Part shown: piece after piece, positions 24,330 to 38,580 of the stretch
Layout of the letters: each line of letters opens with the position of its first letter
Numbering within the stretch: position 1 is the stretch's first letter
Assembly: GCA_963691815.1 (NCBI GenBank)
Contig: OY829650.1
Span: forward strand, 9,041,027-9,105,026
Source: Echiichthys vipera
Taxonomy: Eukaryota > Chordata > Actinopteri > Perciformes > Trachinidae
Direction of reading: 5' to 3'
DNA: 64,000 nt
The notes under the pieces: model-generated
The model's input: only the letters and a program-made list of their open reading frames with translations
Told to the model about the DNA's origin: nothing
Database searches by the model: none
Made by a program: the position numbers and the translations under genes

Positions 24330-25428
24330 CAGGGGTGGAACGGTTCACGGTTCGGGTCACGTTTTTTTCAGTTCGGTTCGGTTGATTTTCCTATTTCTTT
24401 TAGATTCTAAAAATACCATGTATCTGAAATAATAAGGCAGCTTGCTTAGGGATTACTGTAACAGTCTTAAATGAAAGTGAAGTGAGATTTTGAAACAGTA
24501 GGAGAGACTAGCTGCATTTACGCATTTATATATTTAGTTGGCAAACAGGTAAACAATTGTTTGCCTTCTAGATAAGAAAATAAACACTTTTACATTATCA
24601 AATCTTTAAAAAAAAAAAAAGAAGAAAACAGGTTATCTTTCACTAAAATACGACCAAACAGCAATCACTGAACTGACTGAAATAGGCTAAATCAGGGTTA
24701 TTCAATTAATGTGTAATTGAGGCCGGTTGACGAAAACGATCCAAAATGAGGGGCTGGAAAAATATGAGCATCACATTAATGGATATTGTAGAACAATGCA
24801 GCGACATAGGAGTAAATACAGTATATTGTCTTTATTGTATCAATGTAAAAATTAGTCATAGGACTCAAAGTGCAACAGCCTTGTCAAAAACAATCCTTGT
24901 TGAATGAACAAACCTGTGAACCAGAGGTTTTCACTCAATTATTGGACTAAAGTACAAGTTTGAGGCTCTTCTCCTTTAATTGAGCATTTTATTTACATGC
25001 TACTTTATACTTTTACTCCACTACAAATCAGTGAAATATTCTACTTTTTACTCCACTACATTTATCTGATTACTTCAGTTACTAGTTACTTTACCAGGCT
25101 GACAAGTACATATGAAACATTAGTTTATTCATCAAAAACTGGACTGACACAAATGAACGTAGCATAAATGCAGACTAGCAGGATTTTTATCAACTTCTCC
25201 TCTTTACACACAGATATGGTTGCAGAGTAAACACATGCTTCACAGTGACAGACACTAAAACTTCTCTGGCAATTCTCTGGTGAACTGAAGGTTTTCTGCG
25301 TCTACCTTTCTTTTTTTCAGAGTAGAAAGAGACATTGACGTGGTGATTTAACCATGGATTTGACCAGACTGAAACAAACAAACAGAGCGGAGCTCAGCGA
25401 GCTATAGCCAAGAGGATTCAATAACCCA
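24330..25428 (-). mobile_element. Non-autonomous hAT-like element, copy 2 (opposite orientation)
   Basis: Its terminus at 24330 reads CAGGGGTGGAACGGTTCACG followed by GGTTCGG motifs, a hAT-like TIR equivalent to the copy 1 start. The body is the reverse complement of copy 1, and homology stops near 25428, before the CpG-rich tandem part. A third of the element is missing, so neither copy is complete. Confidence 0.7.
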
Positions 25429-27900
25429 AGTGATCCTTATCCTTCCTGCTCATATTTTGTTAACCAATAAGTAAATATGAAAATCAATTGCAAGGAAAAA
25501 CAACACGTTTCAGCTGGGAAACCATATACATGTGCACATGTTCTTGTCCAAGTGACAACTCCCTTCACTTTAGCCGGTTCGGTCAATCCCCTGTCACATT
25601 CGTTTCTTTTCTTTTAATCTGGACAGTAGATCAGACTCTTCCCCCTTTTTATCTAGGGACTATTGTGGCTCACACACAACAGGCTCCATGGCCCTTTTGA
25701 TAAATCCATTGTCATGCGAAAAATAGGGGCTGAGCAGATCTAATATTGTTTCAGATACATGAAATAGTCCTTTTATTTCAGATGAAAACTAACTTTTAAT
25801 TCCAGGCATTTTGAGTTCAGTCCTCATGTTCAGGCCCTGGACACTTAGTCCCACTATTCCCATTACTCCTCATTACTACTTCCCTGAATATACTGTATGT
25901 GTAAATGATGCACAGTTCACTAATAACTAGTATTTATAGAAATTGAAAATGTATAGCTTATGTGAGATTAATGATAATCACTAACATATATTCTTTATAT
26001 AATATCTTTATATATTCCTGTGTTTGATTTGTTTTTTATATGTGTTTTGTGTCGTCTTGTCTTCAATCCCTGTCAAGTCAACGCTTAATGGAATGCTGTT
26101 GTGCATTGATATTATCAATAAACAGAAAAATAACGACAAAAAGCCAGGCATTATAATGCAGCTCACCCTCTGAAAAGGACTTGGCCTCTCATACGAGGTG
26201 ATGAAAACAATCCATCCAAGACCTGAATGGAAAATGAGCACATCAGATGTACAATTATACAGGATCCTCACTGCTGTTGTCTCTGACCTTCCTCCTGGCC
26301 TGAAGCATGGCCACATTTCCTACTCCTCCTCAGGGACAATAAACACCAGCGATAACAAAAGAAGGAAGGAAATATGAGAGAATTAGAGAGAGAAAGGGGA
26401 ATTAAAAACAGAAAAAAAGAGGAAAGAAACATAATGCAAAAGGGACAATCATGATTGATTGCTAATGAAGAGCTTGTTACAAATACTCTCTCAGAGCTTA
26501 TGCTCCTACCCCCTTAAATGTCATAAAATCCAAGCAAAGACGTGTCTTATCATGACTGAAATATACAATAAAGACAATAAATCTGTATTTGTATGTATTT
26601 CTGTATTTTCTTAGAATGCAATCTAACATTTAATTCTAAAAATTACACAACCTGCAAAAACTGTTAAAACTGTTTTTGCATAGGAAATATATTGCATCAG
26701 CATATGTTTATTAGGGATAGGACAGTAAGCCTTTCTCCCAATTCAATACCATCACAAAACTTGGGTGCTAATTCAACATGTATTTAGATTCTATAAGTAT
26801 TGCGATTCGATATAACGATTTACCACTTTTTTAACACTTGACTAGACCATGGGAAAAGAAAGTAAAAGACTGTTACTTTGGAAAATCTGTATATTGAAAA
26901 TTGGATTTTCAGCATGTTTGTAGTCAGAGATGTCCTTAAGTCATCACCTAGTTTCAGTATTCAGGAATAAATGTGGGGCATTTTCAGTCTGGAATATATC
27001 TAAATTGATTCAGCAAAAATGCTTGAATTGTGGCTGTACTTGGAAATTATCTCAGCTCAAATGTATCAGCCATTGTCAGGAATTGTTTATTTGTATTTAT
27101 TATATTGTAAACATAAATCTAAAATACATACATGTTTACATTAATAACATTATATATGTGCTAAAATAATGTGTCAGACACATATTCACCATTAAAGTTC
27201 TCCCTATATGTTATCTAGTAGGTCTATTATGTCCCTTATATAAGAGACTTATTGAATAAGAATTGTTGCTGCTTCTTGTGCATGAAACTTCATATATATT
27301 AATATATGCGTGAAACAACTGAATCTCCAATATTTCCATGTACATATTTAGAAATATATGGTAAAGTATTTAGTATATATATATATACATATATGGCCAC
27401 ATATCAGATTTTTGTATGGGGAGGTCCAAAATAGCCGTTCATAATGTGGACAGGCTTGAGCAAGCTGTGTGCTGACATGTGCATGGGCAGCATGACACAT
27501 GACAGCCTTGAAATAGCCAAGGATTTGTTTGCCTAGCCAAGACCCACCCACTGCTACTTATAATGCAATTTTCTCTCCCTTCGTCCCTTCGTCTCTCTGT
27601 CTAACTTCATAATGGACACCAACAAGTGATCTTTGTGGAACCATGGGCTGGCCATAATAATAATAAATAATAGCAAGAGTGGTACCACTAGCCTTTGAAA
27701 GCCTATTACAGAGAGTGAGAGGGATACCTCACTGACGGAGGAACGGGAGAGACAAAGGAGAAAGGCTACCCTTGGGGGAGATGGGGGACAGATCGAAGGC
27801 AGTTAGTTGAAGATAGACGTGGGAGGATACAGAAGGGCAGAGGGGAGGTTGATGTAGAGGATTTATGTTGTGAAATATGTGTGCTTGCCTGTATGATTGA
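25429..27900. other. No gene recognised; hAT-like fragment near 26.7 kb
   Basis: AT-rich DNA. At about 26713-26825 GGGATAGGACAGTAAGCC and GCGATTCGATATAACGATTT look like a decayed hAT-like MITE. Otherwise nothing. Confidence 0.5.
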
Positions 27901-27952
<52 letters not shown>

Positions 27953-27956
27953 GTGT
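27901..27956 (+). repeat. (GCGT)n tetranucleotide microsatellite
   Basis: About 13 GCGT units, CpG in every unit. Confidence 0.98.
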
Positions 27957-30900
27957 GAAGAAAAGAGGGATGCTGGTGTATTTGAGTATATAAGTATGTA
28001 AGTATGATTTAAAATGGCTAATAAATATTAAGAGCAATATCTCATCTTGTGTTTGCTGGCCGCCATTAATATCAACTGCCAAACTTGGCTGCTTTTGAAA
28101 TTTGAAAGAATATGACCCCAACCCTGATCTGTATCAAGACTGATTCTGATTTGGCAAAAGGAAGAAATAGTATAAAGAGACCCAGAATGTGGTACCGGAC
28201 TTTGTCTCGAACAGGCTACCACTGTCAAAACATATCCTTTAATCTCTTTTTCCCGTACCCAGCGCCCTTCTTTCTCTGGAAATCTAGGACTTTCTTTTTC
28301 ATCATCAGTGTGTTCCCTGGTATCCTGTGGTATGCTGAGCCCCAATGCCAAAATGAAACTCCATAGTTAAGGAGTCTGTTTCTTTCTGCCAGTATCTTTG
28401 GTCACAAGCACTGACCAGGGATAGGTGGTGTTTGGATGTGCTTTATTTTTTTCCCTTTGCATATATTCGTAAAAAAAGAAGATTACATGACAAATAAAAA
28501 AGACGAGAAGATGTTTCCCGCAATTTTATTACATGGTTTGATTTATAGCAAATGAATACAAAGCACATTAACAAGAGGACAACACATAAAAGCAAAGAGT
28601 GAAATAAGTGTTTGTTTGTGGGTGCGTGTGTATATGAAATGACACTTTAAAACTGATCCGGTAACAATGGACTTGTACTGTTAAAAGCGTGAATCAGTTG
28701 TAATGGCTGTAGATTAGTTTTGCTTGCTTTCAAATCATCATTTAGGATATATAAAATATAATTGAAAGAAAAATAAGACATTATTGGGATGCAACATTTC
28801 TGGTTAGACCCTGGAGAAATACAATTCACATCAAGCAACCATGATACGATATCATCCTCTGTTATCACTTCCATTGCCCATTGGCTTTTTTTGCTATCAT
28901 TTCTCTAATGACAGTTTCATACCACACCATTTGGCTTATGAGCCATTGTGCTGTTTCCCTAATGCCGCTGAATGTAACAAATGGTAATGGCAAAGTAGAT
29001 ATTTCTCTCTATTCAACAATGTCAGATTCTCCTATCTCTTTCTGATGATGATGATCTCAACAGTAAACGCAGTATTACCTTTGTGTGCAAATGTTAAGAC
29101 AGTGGGGAATAGGTGCTGGGACCAGGCTCTATTGTTTTGCATTATTATGAAGAAATCTTTATGGGATGCAATTTAAATCCATTTGACAAACAATGCCTTG
29201 TGTCAGAGGCTGCCACCAGGTGGTGCTGGATTCCTGTCCTCTCCGTTCCATCAAGCCCAATGGGCTTCCTTGAATAGAGCTGACTGTGTTGTTGAAGGAG
29301 TTTGACAGGCACAATGCAAGAGTAGCGGTCCCAGGTTTAATTGTTCTGAAGAAAAATAGATATAATGATGTGACAATGAGGGAATGCAATAAAGCTGTAA
29401 CAGGATCCAGAAAGCCCAGTTTAGACACTTGTTTGGTACCAGCAGTATGAGGAACTGATAGTGAGGTTTCTGCACTGGTAGGCTGTGTTCAGAGTCTTGT
29501 GATCTATTATTCATTCTGCTGATTCTTCTCATTGCAACTGGTTTGCATAAACCCACAGCATCATTACATAAAATAAGCTAATTGATTAGTTTTACTGTAG
29601 CACACTTTGGTGTTCACTAGAAAAAATATTAAGAGCTCAGAACGTTTTTTTCCATGATCCTTAATGGTTATTTTCCCACATTAAGATAGTTTCAGTCATA
29701 ACCAAGAGGAGGCAAGCTAGATAAGTATTTCAAGCCTGAAGGCTATTGAGATATTGATGTGTCAAAAATGGATTCAAATCAATAGTTGGAAGGTGCACCT
29801 ATTATTTTATACACTGATCCTACACAACATGGTGAAACTAAGAGATGCAAAACTTCAGAAAGGAAATGTCTCTCAGCTCACAGCTATGTGGGAGAAAGAG
29901 CGAAAGACGAATTGCATCTGGCAAGAGGCTATGATCTATAAAAAGGAGCTGAGGAAGGGATAGACAAATCTGACTCTGCAAAAGCAAATAGATATATTGG
30001 TCCCCACCACTAAACGTGACCTAAGGCTGGAGTATCAGCATTATTTTCTATTCTGCTTATTCCTGGCAATACCATCCATGCCATGATGAAGCGATGTGAG
30101 GACAGATTACCTGGGATGTTCCTTTGTGGTCCAACGTGTCTGCGTATGACTGTCAATGGAAAATGAATTAGCTAATGGGACAAGGTTACAGACACATAAT
30201 GAAAGTTATTGGCCATGTCACTTCATCATTTCCCCAGCCCTCCTATTACTTTCCACCAGCTTAGTCAGCCATGAAATGGGGGGTTCATATGATGCAAGGA
30301 GGAATGTGCCACCACACCTTCCCTACCGACACCTCACACCCTATTCTCCCAGAGGTTTCACACATGGATGATCAAGGCACTTAGACTAATGTGGATGGTG
30401 CAGGGTGATGCGGAGGGATTGGGAGTGTAAACCCATCCTTTTACATCATTACAGCACATTTAGGGATCATTCTATCAAATGACAGCTTTCACAGCCAGCA
30501 TTAGTCTGTATCCATCTAATTAACCTGTATTCAGCTGGGGCACAAAAAGGCCTTTGGCCTTGATTGCTTAACACTGACGGACAGTAAATCATGTTTGGAT
30601 TGTAGACTATGTGTTCCCATTGAGGAAATGAATAGATACAATGGTGGAGGTGGTGTAATTGCTTGTCCTTGATAACTAGGTTCTCCAAATCTACAATTCA
30701 ATTTCACTTTTGATTTTAAGGTGACAATTCAATTTTTTTATTTAAAGCTAAAATCGTAACACCCCTAACACTACACTACACTCAAATGGTTCAACAAATA
30801 GAGTGGCTAGGGATATACGTCTCTTATTCTTTGATGAAAGCAAATCGTACCAATATTGAGTTATAATGTTTAGATAACTGTTATGGATACTATACATTGC

Positions 30901-33005
30901 TTCAGTCTATATAAAGCGTGTTCTATGAGATATCTCCAACAGTGAGGCAGTATGTCCTTGTCCCGCAAAGTCAATTACTGCTTTAATTGTTGCTTATCTT
31001 TCACATTAATAGAGAGCCATAGTGAAGCAGTTAGTCCACCAAGACAACAGAGGTTTTGTGTAATTTACCTCATTTTTTATTTCTACACCTTCTAATTATG
31101 TTATGTTCTGTATGTGTGCATAGTCAGTTCATTTTCTGTATATGTTAGCACTTCTTCAGCTCCTCTTATACAGGTTGACTCCAATCAGACCGACCCACCA
31201 CAGAAACACAGCTGGTACACAAAGCCTATTCTCACAGGGCAGATTATTTGTACATTTTCTTGACTTACATTGCTGGATCTATTTTTTTCTGACAGAATAC
31301 CCAATGATAGAACAGAATAATGAGGTTTTTCTCGCACCCTCTATTGATCTAACAACTCGTATGTCTGTATTGTATGTGTGTCTTCGTCAGTGGGCTTAAT
31401 TTGGCCTTGTATTTTATCCTACCTAGAAGTTTTCTGAAACACTGACTAAAATTCACCCTTGAGAGAGCAAACAGAGAAAACTAGCTATCAGCTGACTGCA
31501 TATGTTGATTAGAAGCACACATGTTCACATAGAAATACATACAATATAAAACATGCATCAAGACAGGCATTTTGTCTTTGATAATACCAGTCTTATGGGG
31601 AAATTATCATTTTTCTGTTTTACATATTGGTGCAGGAAAATAAGTAAAAAGCTTGTCAAGTGACAGCTTTCAAATGCCAGACCATAATGAAAGGACATCC
31701 CAACAGATTATTACGTAGATGGAATTTGTGCAACACTTCGACAGACATGCAGTACAAACACATTCTTTCACTTTGTGTGCTCAAAGGGCCACCTTTGATG
31801 TGAAACATGTTTGAAATCAGCAAAAAAAATCAGACATTTTCATTGTTGAAAAGGTAAAGGTAAAGGAATCTGCAATTTCAGTGTGTTATATAAAGACGAT
31901 TAAAAAAGAAAGGACTATCAAAGGAAAAAATGGGCATGGAAGCATTAACTAGGAAATGGCTGTGTGGCCATTTTATAAAGTTTCAAAACTACTGTGTATC
32001 ATACTTTAACTTGTTTTGTTATTACATTTCTTTTTATTACCCTAGCTGTTTAAGATGGGGCCCATCCATCACATAGGCATCTCAGACATCAGCCGGTACT
32101 CCAAATCAATGGCTCATTGACTGCCCCAGCAGCAGACATGGACACACGTCTGTCTCCCTGACAGTTACGAAAAAGAAACAAGAATACAAATTGGGCTTCA
32201 CTCTCCGACTGAGAGGGCAAGAGAGTAGATCATTGACAATCATGACACAAATCCATCTCTGATTCTTGAAAACCCCTTTTCTATTGTTACCTCTGGTTCC
32301 CCCAAGTCCCCTTGCTTAGTATCCGTCAATATAGACATGCTTGGAATAGTCATTTTGTTTGGCTGTCTCTACAGGAGTTTGGGCTTAGATGCCTTAGAGG
32401 ACATTTTGACAATGGGGGAAGGATTGAGGCGAAAGCCTGTCAGTGGCTTTGCTGTTTATTGATTACAAATGTGGTGAGAGCTTAATTGATTCACACTTTG
32501 AGATCAACACGATAATCTCTGAGCCTTGGGACTACAGTGGGCTGTGCAGGTAGGAAACGGACAGCTGGGAAGGGCATGGAAAGCGTGAATCAGCTGAGTG
32601 GAAAGTTAAATTTGTTGTTTGCCTCCGGTCAGTGTTCTCACAAAAAGCTGAATCATCGATACTGCTTTGGGGCCTTGTAATTAAGGAGACCTTGGAGTAA
32701 CTGAAAGTGCACAGTTGATTTGTGTTTATATACAGTTGTGTGTTTGAGCATGAAATGAATCCCTACTTTTTTTCAAGTCAAGTTTATCCTGTTACCTGCA
32801 CTAAGACCCAGATTGATATATATATATATATATCGGTCGGACGATATTTATATATTACAGACATATCTCTAAGGATTTGTATGTTATCCAGTATGCGCCA
32901 ATACAAAACTTTTTTACAGAATCCATAATACCAAAACAACGTTTGTAGGGATATAGAAATGGTGTTTTTCAGTCATTTATATTATTTATTCTGTATTTAA
33001 ACGGT
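27957..33005. other. Five kb without recognised genes or elements
   Basis: Moderately AT-rich, apparently single-copy. No splice-bounded coding segment recognised. A MITE-end-like scrap (AAAATCGTAACACCCCTAAC) lies at about 30752. Could be intergenic or part of a very long intron; conserved non-coding elements would not be visible without an alignment. Confidence 0.5.
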
Positions 33006-33052
33006 CAGAATCAGAAAAACTTTAATAATCCCAGGGGAAATTGATCGATACA
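33006..33052 (+). repeat. Teleost interspersed repeat scrap
   Basis: AGAATCAGAAAAACTTTAAT followed by ATCCCAGGGGAAATTG is a familiar fish retroelement phrase; only about 45 bp remain. Confidence 0.5.
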
Positions 33053-34110
<1,058 letters not shown>

Positions 34111-34532
34111 GACCATCCTTGTATGTCTGGGCATAGCAGTTATAAGATTTTTCTGTTTTCTGACTGAATAAAGCTTTTCAAGAGGATGCATACTGCCTTC
34201 AGGCCAATGTGCAAAATCTAGGGAAAAGTTTTTCTGTTAACTAAAGTGAATTTACTGTAATTGCTGCTTCTGAGATGAAAGTCAAAGTTGTCTGGTGTGT
34301 GATTGATATTTTATGTAAGGTGTGTGTGTACAGTATATACACGGATGCATCCTGTCATACATGGAATGTACAGGGCACATTTGTTGTGCTTTCTGAGGAA
34401 GCCGTTTCCCTTTAAAATGTCATACACTTTTATAATTACACTTGAAACATTGAAACTTGATTTCATGAAATATGCATCTGAATCTTGCAGTAATAAACGT
34501 CGATAGAAATGGATCAATTTGTTTTTTCCAAT

Positions 34533-34749
34533 GCCTGGGCCAACTGAAGTGAAATCTCTCTCCCTCTGAAAATTTTCCATAACAATTAATTACCACAGTA
34601 TTAATTGAGGCTTGTCCTATGTAAAACATGATAAAGTGGGGGACTTAATTAAAAAAAACCTCATTATACTTATACTATTTCTCATTTACTTATACTTTTC
34701 AGAATTTCAGAGTTTTCAAATGAATATGGCACCAACTGCAGTGAAATAG

Positions 34750-34782
<33 letters not shown>

Positions 34783-34790
34783 CATGTGTG
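34533..34790 (+). repeat. Local duplication, copies 0 and 1, with (CT)n
   Basis: AACAATTAATTACCACAGTA through CACCAACTGCAGTGAAAT and a (CT)n tail recur at 35613-35815. The CCAACTGAAGTGAAATCTCT at 34542 is a third partial copy of the tail. Confidence 0.93.
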
Positions 34791-35612
34791 TGTAATTTAA
34801 TTTATTACTTATTGTATGAATGGAAAAATTGTCTAAAAAGCCTCATACAATGTCTATTTCTCTATCCATTGCATGGGTGGACATGATATTTGGGCCTAGT
34901 GACATCCAAACTACATGCAAATTCATGAAACACATCCATGACCTTCCACTTGACTAAGCAGAAGACAATTGAACTGTCATCTCAGACCTACAGCAAGCTG
35001 AAGGATCTGCAGGACCTATAGGATACTATATTTGCAGTTGCATAATCATCACAGTTTGCTTGGTGCACAAAGAAAGTAAGTAAGGAGGAGTAAAGCAATC
35101 TGTTTCTTTTTTTTTAACTTCAAAATTATACATACCTTTTTCATTTAGAATACACAGTAAAGTAACCCTAACTCCCCTTTAATCAAACTTACTTTGGATT
35201 GAGCGCTTTACTTTCAAATGCACCTGAAGTTTTGTCAAGAAAAAGAAATGGATTTTTTTTCTTTGACATGGAAAATGTATTTGTTCTTCAACAAAACACC
35301 CTTCTATTCTCATCGTCTTCTGTTGCGTTGTCACTCTTCTGCTCAGCCTGTATCCAGTCAGGCGAAAGTAGCATGTTACCCTCAGGTGAGACATCCCAGC
35401 ATTCTCCTGCTTCCCATGCATTAAGAATATGGCATGATGTCTGTCTTGGCTGCTACAAGTACTACAAGAGTCGACTGCTCTCTCACAGATAGACTTCCAA
35501 AATGCATTAACCAGTATCAAATTAAATAATTAAATACGTGGGTGACATGGCTTGGCAAGAACACCACATTGCTCGATTAAAACTTTATCACCAGACACTA
35601 AAAAGTTTCCAA
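34791..35612. other. No gene recognised between the direct duplicates
   Basis: Open frames at 35179-35520 on both strands lack any recognisable domain. Confidence 0.6.
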
Positions 35613-35772
35613 AACAATTAATTACCACAGTATTAATGGAGGCTTGTCCTATGTAAAACATGATAGTGGGGGACTTAATTAAAAAAAAAACCTCATTATA
35701 CTTCCCTTTTCAGAATTTCAGATTTTTCAAATTAATATGGCACCAACTGCAGTGAAATCTCTCTTTCTCTCC

Positions 35773-35815
<43 letters not shown>
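35613..35815 (+). repeat. Local duplication, copy 2, with (CT)n
   Basis: Direct copy of 34581-34790, about 1.03 kb downstream, with a few small deletions (the ATACTATTTCTCATTTACTT piece is missing) and a longer CT tail. Confidence 0.93.
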
Positions 35816-36603
<788 letters not shown>

Positions 36604-36899
36604 AAAAGAGGTCAGATTGAGGACAGTCTGTACACACATCCTTAGATCCACACATGAAGACACGCACGCACACTTGACATTATTAGTCACAGCTGCTTTC
36701 TGCTTTGAAATTATTACAGACATGGACAGAGGCATATTCAAGGACACAAAGGTCAACATCCACACACACTCAGGTAAGACACAAGCAAAGAATCCATTTG
36801 AGAAACTATGGCACCCACTGTGCTCATGTAACGGTCTTAAGGCAGTCAGGGATCGAGACGAACTTGCAGAATTGTCTTGCATTGATTCCCTAGAAAAAT

Positions 36900-36975
36900 A
36901 AAACAAAATCACGCCTTCAGGCATAGGTGGACATCTCATGCAGCATCCAGTGCAAGGTATACAGCGTCTCTGACT
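36900..36975 (+). repeat. Split duplication, compact copy (blocks A1 and B1)
   Basis: Block A (36900-36939, CTTCAGGCATAGGTGGACAT) and block B (36947-36975, CCAGTGCAAGGTATACAGCG) are 7 bp apart here. The same two blocks recur at 37153-37192 and 37725-37753. Confidence 0.92.
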
Positions 36976-37152
36976 TTTTTTTTACATAATGTGATAATAT
37001 AAACGTGACAGAAATATTAAAAAAAATATGCTATCTCTTAATAATTTTCATAACTTTCCATGTAGAGCGGGCAGAACTGAGTGCATAGATTTACAGCATT
37101 TAATCATAACCTATTTACAGTTCATATTTGGAGCAACATACTTTACAAAATT

Positions 37153-37753
37153 AAAACAAGATCACACCTTCAGGCATAGGTGGACATCTCATCGGCATAT
37201 GCGCGTGCAAAGTACAAGAACGGCATTGTATTACACTGGTCACATCACTATCCCACTGCAGCAACACTGTTAGCGCTGGTTAGCAGACCAGACAAGGCAG
37301 ACAGCATGTTCACTTTAAAGAGAATGTCGGCTAATTAACGTTCTGAAATATGCGCTAACATTCTCTGTACTCTCATACAAACAAGTACTACAGACATACT
37401 GCATACACTTGTGATAGATGCTGAGTGATAACACATTCAAGGTATGTAGAACTGAACCGGTTGGTCCTTGCTAGATTTAATGGGACATTAAAAGCACCGA
37501 CACTTGCTAGCGGAGTTCGCAGCTAATCATGCTATATTCGGCATGCATAATTGCATGGCCAGAAAACATTACCAAACTTTGACGGTACATTAAAAGGCAG
37601 CAAGATTGTCACAATGCATAGGAAATAGTATCACACATGTAATGCACCGATATTTTCAACTTAAACAGTGTTTTGCAATTAGAAAATGAATTTACAGTGA
37701 GAGTGCTAGGTACAGGGTACCTACCCAGTGCAAGGTATACAGCTTCTCTGACT
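37153..37753 (+). repeat. Split duplication, expanded copy (blocks A2 and B2)
   Basis: Blocks A2 and B2 bracket about 530 bp that the compact copy lacks, so one copy has lost, or the other gained, an internal segment. Confidence 0.85.
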
Positions 37754-38580
37754 GAGTATAGCAAAGGCACATAAACAAAACACAGCAGAACTGCAGTACA
37801 CAAACTTTCCACCGGTGGCTCCAAAATACATATCCTAAACAAAGGTGCTTTATTAAGGCGAAAATCAAATATAAGACTAAATTTACTTTCTCACTCTGTT
37901 ACACCTGCTTACTTTTGCTTCTGGGGTCAGCTACAGTACTTGAGACGGCAGTGTGAAGCATTTGATATGTAAAATCATTAATACAAAGAAAAGTTAGTGT
38001 ATTGCCAATGCTCCTCATGCAATTGGTTAGTTTTTATCTTAACTCCTTGTCTAGGGTTATCTGTGGGTTAAGGGAAAAAGCATAGACCAGTTGGCAATGA
38101 CAAATAAACTGGAAACAGATGATCCAATTTCATATCCCTAGAATTTTAACTAGATGAGCTTTGGGTACTGTGTGATATTCATGAAGCCAAGGAACAGAGC
38201 AGGAGGGTAATTTTCTGTACTCACTGAGCCAAGCATTCCTCAGGACAAAGCGACTGGGGGAGACACATAGATTACAAGGTTGAACAGGAGTGATGAGGAG
38301 ACTGTACATACACAACCAACCACCAACCCACACAAGCACAAAAGTGCACATTTGACACCCGGATTTTCTCCTCTCACAGTCTCGCCAAATCCGACTCCAC
38401 CCCACTACCTCACGGACGCCTGCTCTCCCAGATCCTTCTCTATTCCCCAATAGCTTGTCAAAAGGACAAAATTAGAAAATAAAACTGTGCAGCTGACAAA
38501 CAAGATTACATGCTGTTTGCACCTGGCTGTGGCAATTAAAGCTCTGATGACAAGCGAGGATGGCCTCCTAATGTGGCGTC
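37754..38580. other. No gene recognised
   Basis: Nothing supportable; the minus-strand open frame at 38130-38450 has no recognisable domain. Confidence 0.6.
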
